Assembly (NCBI GenBank): GCA_963665165.1
Contig: OY761989.1
Location: forward strand, 434,001 to 498,000
DNA length: 64,000 bases
DNA from: G963663315 sp963665165
GTDB lineage: Bacteria; Pseudomonadota; Gammaproteobacteria; Arenicellales; Poriferihabitantaceae
Direction: 5' to 3'
Below the pieces are notes generated by a model. That model was not told where the DNA came from. It saw nothing but the letters and a program-made list of their open reading frames with translations, and did no database searches. The translations under genes were made by a program, and so were the position numbers. Of this stretch, positions 8,527-17,877 are shown in pieces (positions within the stretch are counted from its first letter, which is position 1; each line of letters begins with the position of its first letter).

Positions 8527-10480
8527 AGGGAAACGCAGACATCCTCGAACCGGGCTGGTTTCCGCTCCGGGTCTGCTACTTGCGCTGATTTTGTATATTG
8601 CGGCCAACACACTGGTCAGTATGTGGTTTCCGACAACGCGGCTGGATGTGACGCAGGAAGGTTTGTATACGCTGTCCGAGGGCACTCACCGGATTCTGGC
8701 CGGAATCGACGAGCCGATCCTGCTTCACTTCTTTTTTTCGGAGCTGCTTGGCCGGGAAGTGCCGTTTTACGCTTCCTATGCGCGGCGGGTGAGAGAGCTT
8801 TTGACGGAAATCGAAGCAGCGGCTGGCGGCAAGGTGGTTTTGCTGGAACACAACCCCGAACCATTCAGCGATGCGGAAGAGCTGGCCGTATCCCATGGGG
8901 TGCAGGGTATTCCGGTCGACCAGGGCCGGGAACTCGCGTATTTCGGCTTGTCCGGGATCAATTCGGTCGATGAGATCGAACGGATCCCCTTTTTTCAGAC
9001 GGAGCGGGAAAACCTGCTTGAGTATGATCTGGTGCAGATGATCCATACCCTGTCCAATGTGGAACCGCCTGTAGTGGGCGTGATGAGTTCATTGCCGGTT
9101 ATGGGGGATATGAATGTCGGACTGCGGGGCGGGGTCACCGTGCCCTGGGCGATTGCGAAGAAATTGAGAGCGAATTTCAATGTGGTCAACCTTCCCGAAG
9201 CCATCGACGATTTGCCGGATTCCATTGATGTCATGATGGTGGTGCATCCCCGTTCACTCAGTGAACGTACACTTTACCAGTTGGAACAATTTCTGTTTCG
9301 GGGCGGAAGGGCCCTGTTTTTTATCGACCCGAAATCCGAACCGGACCTGTTCGATGACCCCGATGAGGTCTCGACCTCCGCCGATGGGGTGCGCCTGTTG
9401 TTCGACCGGTGGGGTATTCGCGTACCGGAAGGACAACTGGTCGGAGACCGGGCAATGGCATTGCGGATCAATGCCGGGACAGCCGCGCAACCGATTCCCG
9501 CGGAATATCTGGTGTGGCTGAATGTCACTCGTGGCAATATGGACCAGGATGATCCGGCGACCAGCAATTTGCCCGCAATCAACCTGGCCAGCGCAGGGTA
9601 CATCGACATTGAAAAAGACTCGCCGCTCACGTTGCGGCCCATCGTGTTTTCCAGTGCCGATTCCAGTCCGGTCGCGGCGGAACGGGTGCGCGGAGCCAGG
9701 CCCGACATCCTCGGTTTGCTGGCCGATTTCAAACCGGATGACCATACTTATGTCATGGCGGGAAGGTTGTCCGGCGAACTGGCGACCGCCTTCCCGGAGG
9801 GGCCTCCGCAAAGAATGATCCCGGAAACAGCCCGGGAAATCGCAAACGCCCCGGCCCCCGTGCAACGGATGAAATCCAGCGGCCTCGTCCATATCATCGT
9901 GGTGGCCGATTCGGACCTGTTGAAAGACCGGTTCTGGATTCGCAAGCAGCAGTTTTTCGGCCGTGAAGTCGAGGAGCAATTCGCCAGTAACGCGGATCTG
10001 GTGGTGAATGCGTTGAGCAACCTGGTGGGAAGTGATGAATTACTCACACTTCGCTCGCGCGGTGTTTCCCAACGCCCTTTTGAAACGGTGATCGAGTTGC
10101 GGCAGCGGGCGGAGGCGCGTCTGCAACAAAGAGAGCGGGAATTGCAGGACAAGTTATCGGAAACCCGGGAAAAGATTGCCGGGTTTGAAGGAATACACCC
10201 GGGCTCCGGAGACCGGCCTGCGGGTGTTGTGGTGTCTCTTGACCCCGATCAACGCACTGAACTGGACCGGTTGCGAAATGAAATGCTTGCTGTTCGAAAA
10301 CAACTGCGCGATGTGCGAGCGAGCTTGCGGAAAGAAGTTGAAACACTCGAAGGGTGGCTTCAATTCCTGAACATAGGCATGATTCCCCTGCTGATTGCCG
10401 TGACCGGGATGGCCTTCGGGATTTCCCGGTTTGCCCGCCGTCGGCGCCAAGCCATTTCATCCCCGGAAAAAATCGCCTGA
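8519..10480 (+). CDS. GldG-like ABC transporter auxiliary protein
   Basis: A 653-aa protein of the Gld-type (GldG, IFT52-like) family that accompanies ABC-2 exporters. It has one N-terminal helix (about residues 14-34, LVSAPGLLLALILYIAANTLVSMWF), then RLDVTQEGLYTLSEGT, a typical start of the family, a long extracytoplasmic domain, a predicted coiled coil near 550-610 (RAEARLQQRERELQDKLSE) and a C-terminal helix near 625-645 followed by RRRR. The start at 8519 overlaps the fused ABC gene; an upstream in-frame ATG at 8294 would lie fully inside that gene. Likely forms a membrane complex with its two neighbours. Confidence 0.85.
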   Translation: MAEGKRRHPRTGLVSAPGLLLALILYIAANTLVSMWFPTTRLDVTQEGLYTLSEGTHRILAGIDEPILLHFFFSELLGREVPFYASYARRVRELLTEIEAAAGGKVVLLEHNPEPFSDAEELAVSHGVQGIPVDQGRELAYFGLSGINSVDEIERIPFFQTERENLLEYDLVQMIHTLSNVEPPVVGVMSSLPVMGDMNVGLRGGVTVPWAIAKKLRANFNVVNLPEAIDDLPDSIDVMMVVHPRSLSERTLYQLEQFLFRGGRALFFIDPKSEPDLFDDPDEVSTSADGVRLLFDRWGIRVPEGQLVGDRAMALRINAGTAAQPIPAEYLVWLNVTRGNMDQDDPATSNLPAINLASAGYIDIEKDSPLTLRPIVFSSADSSPVAAERVRGARPDILGLLADFKPDDHTYVMAGRLSGELATAFPEGPPQRMIPETAREIANAPAPVQRMKSSGLVHIIVVADSDLLKDRFWIRKQQFFGREVEEQFASNADLVVNALSNLVGSDELLTLRSRGVSQRPFETVIELRQRAEARLQQRERELQDKLSETREKIAGFEGIHPGSGDRPAGVVVSLDPDQRTELDRLRNEMLAVRKQLRDVRASLRKEVETLEGWLQFLNIGMIPLLIAVTGMAFGISRFARRRRQAISSPEKIA

Positions 10481-10484
10481 TCGC

Positions 10485-11516
10485 ATGCCCGGCCGTGGTC
10501 TCACAGTTCTCGCCCTGGTCACTTTGGCCACCGTCTCGGGATGCTGGTTCACCGCGGCGCAGCGTGACCAGGCAAGTTATGAAGTCAACCCGGAAACAAC
10601 ACCGGTATTCCCGTCCCTGCAGGAAAATCGGGAACGGATTTCCGCGATCGAGGTGACGCGGTCAGGCAGTCGGTTTGTGCTTTCCCGGAACGGCGGAGAC
10701 TGGTTCAACCACGGCATTGGAGGATATCCGGCTTTAGTGCAGAGAATCGAAGATACCATCGCAGTAGTTGCCAGCCTGAAATATATCGCGGCCAAAACCA
10801 GGCGGGCCGGGCTGTACCCCAGGCTTGGTGTGGAAGAGGCGTCTTCAACCTCGAAATCGACCCGACTCACCTTCAGGGACGACCAGGGCGCCGCGCTGGC
10901 CGACCTTCTGGTTGGCAGGAATAAGGAGGGATTCGACAATCCGGGGGTGTACATACGGATTCCAGGCCAGACTCCCGCGTGGCTGGTGTCCGGTTCCCTG
11001 GACATTCATCATGATGCCATCGAATGGTCGGATAACGAGGTCGTCGACTTTGACGGGGAGAGCGTCCGGACACTCGCCATTAACCGCGATGGTGAAGAAA
11101 TCGTGTTGCACCGGCCACAGGCCCACGTTCCGGAATTAACGCTGAAAAATCTTCCCTCGGGTTACCGGATCGCGCATCCGTATCAAATCAACTATATGGC
11201 CACCCTGCTGGAGAATATGCGTTTCATCGATGCCAGGAAAGTCGATGGTTCCGATTCCGGCTTCGTTCCGGTTATCGAAGTGGACGCGGAATTACAGGGC
11301 CATCCTGATATTACATTGCGCGTAGTAGAAATTCTTCCGGATGGTTCAGCCTGGATCGAGATATTTTCCCCGGCTCCGGATCGTACTTCGGCGGCAGGCG
11401 AGGCAACGGCGGCCGGACGGATCCATTCAAGGTTCGATGGATGGCAGGTCAGGATTCCGGGAAAACACATGGACAGACTCCGCATTCGACTGGCGGACAT
11501 TATCGGGAAGTCATGA
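10485..11516 (+). CDS. DUF4340 domain lipoprotein of the Gld-like ABC cassette
   Basis: A 343-aa protein starting at ATG 10485, 4 bp after the GldG-like stop. The N-terminus carries a lipobox (TVSGC at about residue 20), predicting a lipoprotein, and the body matches DUF4340, which regularly follows GldG-like genes. The repeated motif of short beta strands (ISAIEVTRSGSRFVLSRNGGDWF) is typical of that family. It probably sits in the periplasm as part of the transporter complex. No catalytic motif is seen. Confidence 0.78.
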   Translation: MPGRGLTVLALVTLATVSGCWFTAAQRDQASYEVNPETTPVFPSLQENRERISAIEVTRSGSRFVLSRNGGDWFNHGIGGYPALVQRIEDTIAVVASLKYIAAKTRRAGLYPRLGVEEASSTSKSTRLTFRDDQGAALADLLVGRNKEGFDNPGVYIRIPGQTPAWLVSGSLDIHHDAIEWSDNEVVDFDGESVRTLAINRDGEEIVLHRPQAHVPELTLKNLPSGYRIAHPYQINYMATLLENMRFIDARKVDGSDSGFVPVIEVDAELQGHPDITLRVVEILPDGSAWIEIFSPAPDRTSAAGEATAAGRIHSRFDGWQVRIPGKHMDRLRIRLADIIGKS

Positions 11517-11674
11517 AAGCCGGATGCATCGAACCGCAGATTCGGATGACTGGAGTCTTGCGAAAACAGGTTAATGTCATGTTCCATGCCGTTTCGTGTT
11601 ATAAGCTCCGTGTAAATTTCATATTTCCGGTCTTTACGCCTGCCCGGCTCAGGCTCCTGAGGTTATTACTGTAG

Positions 11675-12964
11675 ATGGAAAGCATTTTACTTCTCGTGGT
11701 TCTCGTAGTCCTCATCCTGATGGGAGCGCCCATTGGTTTCACTTTGATTCTGTTGCCGACGGTGTATATCCTGCTGACGGATGTTGCGCCTCTCATTTTG
11801 ATTCCGGGGCAAATGTTCAGCGCCATTGATTCGGTTCCCCTGACGGCCATACCGTTTTTCATGCTGACTGGCGAGCTGATGACCAGCGCTACGATCACGG
11901 ACCGGCTGGTTGAGTTGAGTCAACGCCTGATTGGACGCATGCGCGGCAGTATGGCGCAAGCCAACGTGCTGGTCAGCATGTTCTTTGCCGGAATGAACGG
12001 ATCGGTGGTGGCCGATACCGCCACAGTGGGTTCGCTGATGATTCCTTCCATGAAGCGGGCGGGTTATTCTCCCGCGTTTTCCGCCGCCATCACGGCAGTG
12101 AGTTCGACCATTGGCGGCATCATTCCGCCCAGTATCATGATGATCGTACTAGCCAATTCCGCTGAAATTTCCGTAGGCGCGTTGTTCGCGGGAGGTATTA
12201 TCCCGGGAATCATGATCGGCATGTTGTTGATGGTGATCAATTATTTCATTGCGCGCAAGAACGACTTCGAGCGCAGTGATGAGCCATTCAGCATGGAAGC
12301 GATCTGGCATTCGGGGAAAAGAGCCTCCTTTGCGCTGCTTATTCCATTGGTGCTGGTGGGTTCGGTGGTCGGCGGGATCGCCGGTGTGGTGGAGGCCGGC
12401 GCCCTGACCGCGACCATCGCTCTGGTGATCGGCCTGTTCATATACCGGACCATTACCTGGACCAACTGCAAGGGTGCATTCAATCGGGCTTTCCGCAACA
12501 GCGCCATGGTATTTATCATCATCGCCGCCTCCGGCCCCTTTACCTGGTTGCTGACCTCTTTGGGCGCCATCAATGAGCTGGAGGAATGGCTACTCGGTTA
12601 TGCGGGCAATCCGATCGTTTTCGCGTTGGCGCTGATCTCTTTCATTTACATCCTCGGCATGATCATGGACTCGGCGGCAAACATTATTGTGGTCGGGCCG
12701 GTGATCGTCGATGTCATGGTGAAAGCGGGGTATCCGGAAGTCCAGGCCGGCCTGGTCTGCGTAGTGGGCTTTCTCATCGGGTCGGTGACGCCGCCCCTGG
12801 GTGTGGCCTACTTTACCGGCGCGGCAATTGCCAAGGCGCGTCTCGAAAGTGTTGCGGTGTCGATGCTGCCCTATCTTGCCGCCCTGTTCGTATTGTTGTT
12901 CTTGCTGGTGGTGATCCCGGATTTCACCATGTGGCTGCCCAATGTCATGGGCTTTTCCGGGTGA
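11675..12964 (+). CDS. dctM: TRAP transporter large permease, DctM family
   Basis: A 429-aa polytopic protein (about 12 helices) of the ion-transporter superfamily. The hallmark segments are visible: FAGMNGSVVADTATVGSLMIP near 105-125, GGIIPPSIMMIVLA near 150 and GSVTPPLGVAYFTGAAIAK near 375. It couples substrate import to the sodium or proton gradient with DctQ and DctP. Here dctM precedes dctQ (20 bp gap to the preferred dctQ ATG is 35 bp), the reverse of the usual P-Q-M order. The 158 bp before it holds no gene. Its receptor is probably dctP at 5599. Confidence 0.93.
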   Translation: MESILLLVVLVVLILMGAPIGFTLILLPTVYILLTDVAPLILIPGQMFSAIDSVPLTAIPFFMLTGELMTSATITDRLVELSQRLIGRMRGSMAQANVLVSMFFAGMNGSVVADTATVGSLMIPSMKRAGYSPAFSAAITAVSSTIGGIIPPSIMMIVLANSAEISVGALFAGGIIPGIMIGMLLMVINYFIARKNDFERSDEPFSMEAIWHSGKRASFALLIPLVLVGSVVGGIAGVVEAGALTATIALVIGLFIYRTITWTNCKGAFNRAFRNSAMVFIIIAASGPFTWLLTSLGAINELEEWLLGYAGNPIVFALALISFIYILGMIMDSAANIIVVGPVIVDVMVKAGYPEVQAGLVCVVGFLIGSVTPPLGVAYFTGAAIAKARLESVAVSMLPYLAALFVLLFLLVVIPDFTMWLPNVMGFSG

Positions 12965-12999
12965 TTTTCCATTAAACCGATAAATTGGGAAATGTTCAA

Positions 13000-13575
13000 A
13001 TGACCAGAATGCTGATCAGCGCCGATTTATGGGTACGCAGGGTTTTCGCGAGTTTTTGCATGCTGCTGCTGCTCATGATGGTCGTGTTTACCGTGTATAC
13101 GGTAATCATGCGCTATGTGTTTGAAAATCCACCCGTGTGGGGTGACCTGTTGACCGTGTTGAGTAATATCTGGCTGGTTTTCATCGCCCTCGTGATCACC
13201 GTAAGAGAAAAAGAACATATCGCGCTCAACCTGATCTACTCACGCCTGCCCGATTCGGTTGCATTCGCTGTTCAGCAACTCTGGACCGGGGTTATATTCC
13301 TGTTGGGAATCGTGATTTGCATCTATGGCTGGGAGGTGGTCTCCAAGATGGGCGGCAAATACTGGGAAATGTGGCATTTTGCCTGGGAAGACGGATGGTT
13401 CGTGTTCAAACCCAACTACATGCCCAAGAAATATGCGGTGCTGATTCTCCCGATTACCGGAGCCATGGTCAGTCTGGCCGCGCTGGTTGCGGCCATTGAG
13501 GATGTGGTTCAATTCAGGCGCGGCGCCTTTGTAGTCGCTGGCGATACCGGCCGGATCAGCGATTCCCCGGAGTGA
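13000..13575 (+). CDS. dctQ: TRAP transporter small permease, DctQ family
   Basis: A 191-aa protein with four predicted helices, including the conserved region MRYVFENPPVWGDLLTVLSNIWLVFIALVITVREKEHIALNLIYSRLP that marks DctQ. It forms the membrane complex with DctM. The ATG at 13000 has GGGA 9 bp upstream; an in-frame TTG at 12985 is less likely. It has a longer loop than usual between helices 3 and 4, rich in Trp and Lys (residues 116-145). The next gene, an epoxide hydrolase, begins 7 bp after the stop and is probably co-transcribed. Confidence 0.9.
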   Translation: MTRMLISADLWVRRVFASFCMLLLLMMVVFTVYTVIMRYVFENPPVWGDLLTVLSNIWLVFIALVITVREKEHIALNLIYSRLPDSVAFAVQQLWTGVIFLLGIVICIYGWEVVSKMGGKYWEMWHFAWEDGWFVFKPNYMPKKYAVLILPITGAMVSLAALVAAIEDVVQFRRGAFVVAGDTGRISDSPE

Positions 13576-13582
13576 CGGACCG

Positions 13583-14737
13583 ATGACTAAAATCAACCCT
13601 TTCAGGCTGGATGTTCCCCAGGCGACCCTGGATCGAATCAGGGCCCGCATCCGGGAGTATCCCTGGCATGAACAGAGCATGCCTGAGGACGGGGGCTGGG
13701 CCTATGGAACCAACCTCGATTATCTGAAGGAGTTCTGCGACTATTGGCTTGAGGAATATGACTGGCGCAGGTACGAAGCGGTCATCAATGGGTTCCATCA
13801 CCGAATGGCCAGCATAGACGGCCTTGATTTGCATTTTATTCATGAACGAGGCAGCGGCCCCGCGCCCATGCCCCTGGTCATTTCGCACGGATGGCCGGGC
13901 TCCATTGTAGAATTTCTCCATATCATTGAACCATTGGCCCATCCCGAAAGATTTGGCGGCAGCGTGGACGACGCGTTTGACCTGGTTGTCCCGTCCCTGC
14001 CCGGTTTCGGTTTTTCCGGTCAGCCGCCGCGCCCGTACGGTCCGCGCAAGATGGCGGAGATTTTCAACAAACTGATGACCGGGGTTCTGGGTTATGAAAA
14101 CTATCTCGCCCAGGGCGGCGACTGGGGCGGCGCCATTTGTTCCTGGTTGGGCATGGAGCATGCCCCCGCCTGCCAGGCGATCCACATCAACATCATGACC
14201 ATGCGTCATCCGGACGGCCCGCAGGGCGCCGAAGAGGAGGCCTGGGCGTCGGAGTTCGAGCGGGAACAGATCATGGAGAACGGCTATCGGACACAACAGG
14301 CTACCAAACCGCAGACTCTGGCTTATGCCATGACGGACAATCCCGTGGGTGTCGCGGCCTGGCTGATTGAAAAGTTCAATTCCTGGTCGGATACGGAAGG
14401 GGATGATATTGAAAGCGCCCATTCCAAAGACGAGTTGTTGACCAATATCATGGTTTACCTGGTTACCGGGACTTTCAATTCCGCATCCTGGATTTACTAC
14501 GGACGCCGTGAGGAGGGAGGCCGGATATTGTCACCGGAAGGGAAGCGTGTCGAAATTCCGGTCGCGGCGGCGCTGTTCCCGAAAGAGTTGTTATCATGGC
14601 CGCCGAGGTCCTATGTGGAGCGGGTGTACAATATACAGCAATGGACCGAGATGCCGAGGGGCGGGCATTTTGCGGCAATGGAGGAACCGCAACTGCTGAT
14701 GGATGATATCAGGAAGTTTGCGCGAACCCTGCGCTAG
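13583..14737 (+). CDS. Epoxide hydrolase, EHN-domain type
   Basis: A 384-aa alpha/beta hydrolase with the N-terminal EHN module (residues 1-110: NPFRLDVPQATLDRIRARI). The oxyanion motif HGWPGS is at 102-107, the nucleophile Asp180 lies in GGDWGG, and a late His in RGGHFAAMEEP completes the triad. These enzymes open epoxides to diols via an ester intermediate. Close to dctQ (7 bp), it may process the compound the TRAP system imports, but that is inference. No signal peptide. Convergent with a DUF1289 gene. Confidence 0.88.
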   Translation: MTKINPFRLDVPQATLDRIRARIREYPWHEQSMPEDGGWAYGTNLDYLKEFCDYWLEEYDWRRYEAVINGFHHRMASIDGLDLHFIHERGSGPAPMPLVISHGWPGSIVEFLHIIEPLAHPERFGGSVDDAFDLVVPSLPGFGFSGQPPRPYGPRKMAEIFNKLMTGVLGYENYLAQGGDWGGAICSWLGMEHAPACQAIHINIMTMRHPDGPQGAEEEAWASEFEREQIMENGYRTQQATKPQTLAYAMTDNPVGVAAWLIEKFNSWSDTEGDDIESAHSKDELLTNIMVYLVTGTFNSASWIYYGRREEGGRILSPEGKRVEIPVAAALFPKELLSWPPRSYVERVYNIQQWTEMPRGGHFAAMEEPQLLMDDIRKFARTLR

Positions 14738-14782
14738 ATCGTTTCGGCGCTTTCCCGAAAGGCAGCCGCAGGGGCAGGTGCG

Positions 14783-15034
14783 CTACCAGATTTGTTCAGC
14801 CGAATCCGCCTTTCTTCTTTCTGAAATCTTCTCGATTATTTCGAGTTTCTGTTTTCGGTTGAATATCGGCCATTCCCGAATCTCCTGTGCATTGCGATAA
14901 CAACCGCGGCAGAACGGTTCCCCGTCAAAACGGCAGACCGATTGGCACGGGGAGGGGACCGAGGTATCGAACTTCCTCGGGCGCCGTGTTCGACGGCCAC
15001 GGCTCCGCCTTCGATTTGATCGTGCATCTGGCAT
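14783..15034 (-). CDS. DUF1289 family protein
   Basis: An 83-aa protein with PSPCQSVCRFDGEPFCRGCYRNAQEIREW, the four-cysteine signature of DUF1289, probably binding zinc or an Fe-S cluster. The N-terminal 23 residues are strongly basic (RSNRRRSRGRRTRRPRK), unusual for the family and perhaps nucleic-acid binding or an over-long start; no internal ATG exists before the motif. Last gene of a minus-strand set (glutamine amidotransferase, NTF2-like, DUF4149-like, DUF1289). Confidence 0.8.
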   Translation of the reverse strand: MPDARSNRRRSRGRRTRRPRKFDTSVPSPCQSVCRFDGEPFCRGCYRNAQEIREWPIFNRKQKLEIIEKISERRKADSAEQIW

Positions 15035-15057
15035 CTGTCATCAGGGCCGGCCTTCGG

Positions 15058-15483
15058 CTACAGTATCCGGATAATCTGGGTCGAAACAACGATGACGATC
15101 AGCAGGATTATCTGGGTGGCGGTGATGAGTACGCTTTGTTTGTGCAGCTTTTTGAAATACGCCTTGTCCTGGGCGGATTCACTCGTAAGCCAGTTGTCCT
15201 TGGCGGCTGATATTTTCGGCAGCAGAATCTGGCGACTGTAGAGAAATCCGATGAAGATGACGATCAGCAGGATGTAATGGTACGACCCGGCCGCAATCGA
15301 AATCAGGGTGGCCAGCAGCGAAAGTGCAAGACCCCACGTACAGTACCGGGGAAACAAATGGCGGGTGAAGGCGAGCGCCGTGCCGCTGTCCAGAACCTTG
15401 TGAACGGACGGTAATACAACCCCGACCAGGAAAACCATCGAACCCAGTAGAATTGAGCAAAGCAGTATTGTCAGACCCAGCAT
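15058..15483 (-). CDS. DUF4149-like integral membrane protein
   Basis: A 141-aa protein with four predicted helices, beginning MLGLTILLCSILLGSMVFLVGVVLPSVHKVL and containing RHLFPRYCTWGLALSLLA, a pattern of the DUF4149/TMEM205-like family. I start at ATG 15483; the open frame extends upstream to 15771 but that extension lies over the NTF2-like gene in another frame and lacks membrane character. 23 bp upstream of DUF1289. Function unknown. Confidence 0.65.
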   Translation of the reverse strand: MLGLTILLCSILLGSMVFLVGVVLPSVHKVLDSGTALAFTRHLFPRYCTWGLALSLLATLISIAAGSYHYILLIVIFIGFLYSRQILLPKISAAKDNWLTSESAQDKAYFKKLHKQSVLITATQIILLIVIVVSTQIIRIL

Positions 15484-15568
15484 AACGAAAATCCGATTGG
15501 GGTTTCCGGCAATTATACGCAAAGAGTCCGGCAAATAAATTAAAAATGCGTTAAATTGCCAGCAGGAA

Positions 15569-15985
15569 TCATGCCCGTGTTGTTGTTCCACGAAAGCCGT
15601 CCACGAACGCGGCCGTGTCGGCATATACCTCGTAGCTCGTGATTTTTCCGGACTCAACGGTGAATACGTTGACCATGCCGCCCTTGACCCGGTAACCCGT
15701 ATTCCTGTATTCCCAGATTCCCTCGCATTGGTTGACCACCCGGTTGCCGCTGGCGGCGCTGGCTGTGACATCGACCCGGACTACGTTCAGGTGGTCCCGG
15801 ATAATGCTGAAAAATTCGTCGAATCCCGCAATGCCATGAAACTGTCCGGCCCAGGGCAGGCTGCCTGGCCGGGCATGGTAAGTGACCACAATGTCCTCAC
15901 AAAGCAGCCCCAGCAGATTTTCCCGGTCACGTAGTTTGAGGTAGTGGTAATAGCGGTCGATGATTTGACGGGTAGCGGTAGCCAT
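15569..15985 (-). CDS. SnoaL-like / NTF2 superfamily protein
   Basis: A 138-aa soluble protein of the cone-shaped NTF2 fold. The start RQIIDRYYHYLKLRDRENLLGLLCEDIVVTYHARPG and the segment WAGQFHGIAGFDEFFSIIRDHL are typical of SnoaL-like proteins, which are small-molecule isomerases or hydrolases or have no enzyme role. ATG 15985 is used; a TTG two codons upstream is possible. It starts 8 bp after the glutamine amidotransferase stop, so the two are probably co-translated. Substrate unknown. Confidence 0.75.
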   Translation of the reverse strand: MATATRQIIDRYYHYLKLRDRENLLGLLCEDIVVTYHARPGSLPWAGQFHGIAGFDEFFSIIRDHLNVVRVDVTASAASGNRVVNQCEGIWEYRNTGYRVKGGMVNVFTVESGKITSYEVYADTAAFVDGFRGTTTRA

Positions 15986-15993
15986 ATTCAATG

Positions 15994-16716
15994 TCAGGCA
16001 GCCTGTGCCGCGGCGGAGTTGACGAACAGGCTTTCCAGCAGCTTTCGGAACCAGGCGCCCTGAATCGGGTCAGCCGATTCGATCATCCTGTTTTGTGTAT
16101 CCCTGTCCTGCGCTCCCGGCTTGCCGTAAGGCGCCCAGTCCGAGTCCTGCCAGCGCCGGAAGATGTCCTGTGTGACTTCGGGATGAAACTGCAAGCCGTA
16201 AACCCGGTCTCCATAACGAAAAGCCTGGTTCGGGAAGGTGGCCCCGGCGAACAGCGCAACCGAACCCGGCGGCAATTCGAATTGCTGGGAATGCGCCTGG
16301 GTGACGTACATTGATTCCGAAAACAGGGGGTCTTCGCGGCTCACGGGCTCGATTTCATAGTACCCGAACTCGCACAACCCTTCGGGGTGAGGGCCTACCC
16401 GCGCCCCCAGCGCACGAGCGATCAGTTGCGCTCCCAGGCAAATTCCGAGCAAGGGCAGATTTTCGTCGAGCGCCTTCCTGATCCAGGCCAGTTCTGTCCG
16501 CAGGAACGGGTAGTCTCCGATTTCAGTCAGGTTCTGGGCGCCGCCAAAGATTACCGCCCCGGCGATGGAATGATTCGGTTCCGGCAGCGGATCGCCCCTG
16601 AAAGGGCACCTCAAGTCATTCTCGAAACCGAGGCCAGCCAGATGCCGGGTCGCGAGATCGTCTCCCGAATTGTCGTGGTGGTCGATCAGAATGATTTTTT
16701 TGCCCATTTTACCCAT
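15994..16716 (-). CDS. Class I glutamine amidotransferase domain protein
   Basis: A 240-aa stand-alone GATase1 domain. The nucleophile Cys is in LGICLGAQLIARALG, and the His-x-Glu pair in GLQFHPEV completes the triad; the oxyanion segment is FGGAQNL. Similar stand-alone proteins include gamma-glutamyl hydrolases of polyamine breakdown and GuaA-type amidotransferases lacking a synthetase. The ATG at 16716 or 16707 gives the natural start (MGKKIILIDHHDN). First gene of the minus-strand set and divergent from the epimerase. Partner enzyme unknown. Confidence 0.83.
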   Translation of the reverse strand: MGKMGKKIILIDHHDNSGDDLATRHLAGLGFENDLRCPFRGDPLPEPNHSIAGAVIFGGAQNLTEIGDYPFLRTELAWIRKALDENLPLLGICLGAQLIARALGARVGPHPEGLCEFGYYEIEPVSREDPLFSESMYVTQAHSQQFELPPGSVALFAGATFPNQAFRYGDRVYGLQFHPEVTQDIFRRWQDSDWAPYGKPGAQDRDTQNRMIESADPIQGAWFRKLLESLFVNSAAAQAA

Positions 16717-16867
16717 AGCTGTAAAAACTCGGGGATACTGGCGATTATAACCATAAATCCGCAAATCCGGCACGGCGACACGGAAATGCCGACCATGGCG
16801 GCAAATCACCGGTTTTGATCGGGTATACTATGTTTTTCAGGAGGCAACCTTTAAGGATCGACTACCC

Positions 16868-17869
16868 ATGTCCCGGCACACATTCAGGATAATCGACGCC
16901 CATACCTGCGGCAATCCGGTTCGTGTGGTGATCGATAATCGACCGGAACTCCATGGCGAAAGCATGAGCGAGCGACGCCAGCATTTTGTTCTGGATTATG
17001 ACTGGATCCGGACCGGGCTGATGTTCGAGCCGCGTGGCCATGAGGCGATGTCGGGGTCCATCCTGTATCCCCCGACCCGCCAGGAGTGTGACCTCGGGGT
17101 GCTGTTCATCGAGGTCAGCGGCTGTCTGCCAATGTGCGGCCACGGCGCTATCGGCACGGTTACCGTGGCCATCGAGCAAAATCTGGTTACCCCGAAAACT
17201 CCCGGACAGTTGCTGCTCGATACGCCGGCCGGGCTGGTCGAAGCAAGGTATGACCTGGTCGACGGTTATGTCGAATCCGTCGAAATCACCAATGTCCCCG
17301 GCTTTTTGCATTCATCGGGAATCGAAGTGGAGGTTCCCGGCATCGGTGGCTTGGTCATGGATGTCAGTTACGGCGGCAATTTCTACGCGATTATCGAACC
17401 TCAGGAAAACTACCGGGGCCTGGATCGTTTCAGCGTTGACGATGTCCGGCGGTTCAGCCCGCTGGTCCGGGACGGGATCAACAGGCTGGAGTCCTTCGTG
17501 CATCCCGAGGATGAAACGATCAGAACGGTCAGCCATGTGATGTGGACCGACCAGGCAAAACATGAACAGGCGGATATGAGAAATGTAGTGTTTTATGGAG
17601 ACCGGGGTATCGACCGTTCCCCCTGTGGAACCGGCACCTGTGCGAGAATGGCCCAGTTGGAGGCCCGGGGTGAGCTGGCGATCGGGCAGAAATTCGTGCA
17701 TGAAAGCATCATCGGCAGCCTGTTCACGGGGGTTGCCATCGAGCCGGCGTCGGTCGGCGGTTACAGTGCGATCCGGCCGGCGGTCTGCGGATGGGCGCGG
17801 GTTACCGGCCACAATCAAATCGTCATTGATGAGCGCGACCCCTACGCCCACGGATTTTTACTGGTTTAG
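16868..17869 (+). CDS. Proline racemase family, probable 4-hydroxyproline 2-epimerase
   Basis: A 333-aa enzyme of the proline racemase superfamily. Both acid/base cysteines are present: Cys90 in MCGHG and a second near 254 in DRSPCGTGTCARMA, which supports racemase/epimerase rather than dehydratase (the latter has Thr at the second site). Conversion of trans-4-hydroxy-L-proline to cis-4-hydroxy-D-proline is the commonest role, often near transporters; no hydroxyproline oxidase gene is seen in the window. AAGGA lies 11 bp before the ATG. Convergent with the membrane hydrolase, 8 bp between stops. Confidence 0.85.
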   Translation: MSRHTFRIIDAHTCGNPVRVVIDNRPELHGESMSERRQHFVLDYDWIRTGLMFEPRGHEAMSGSILYPPTRQECDLGVLFIEVSGCLPMCGHGAIGTVTVAIEQNLVTPKTPGQLLLDTPAGLVEARYDLVDGYVESVEITNVPGFLHSSGIEVEVPGIGGLVMDVSYGGNFYAIIEPQENYRGLDRFSVDDVRRFSPLVRDGINRLESFVHPEDETIRTVSHVMWTDQAKHEQADMRNVVFYGDRGIDRSPCGTGTCARMAQLEARGELAIGQKFVHESIIGSLFTGVAIEPASVGGYSAIRPAVCGWARVTGHNQIVIDERDPYAHGFLLV

Positions 17870-17877
17870 GTCGGGAT

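Noticed and set aside
7840..8685. 281-aa minus-strand ORF opposite the fused ABC gene
   Set aside because: Low-complexity His/Arg-rich translation typical of an antisense frame.
9254..9979. 241-aa minus-strand ORF in the GldG-like gene
   Set aside because: Antisense shadow with no domain.
13556..14422. 288-aa minus-strand ORF opposite the epoxide hydrolase
   Set aside because: Shadow of the epoxide hydrolase; no motif and no plausible start signal.
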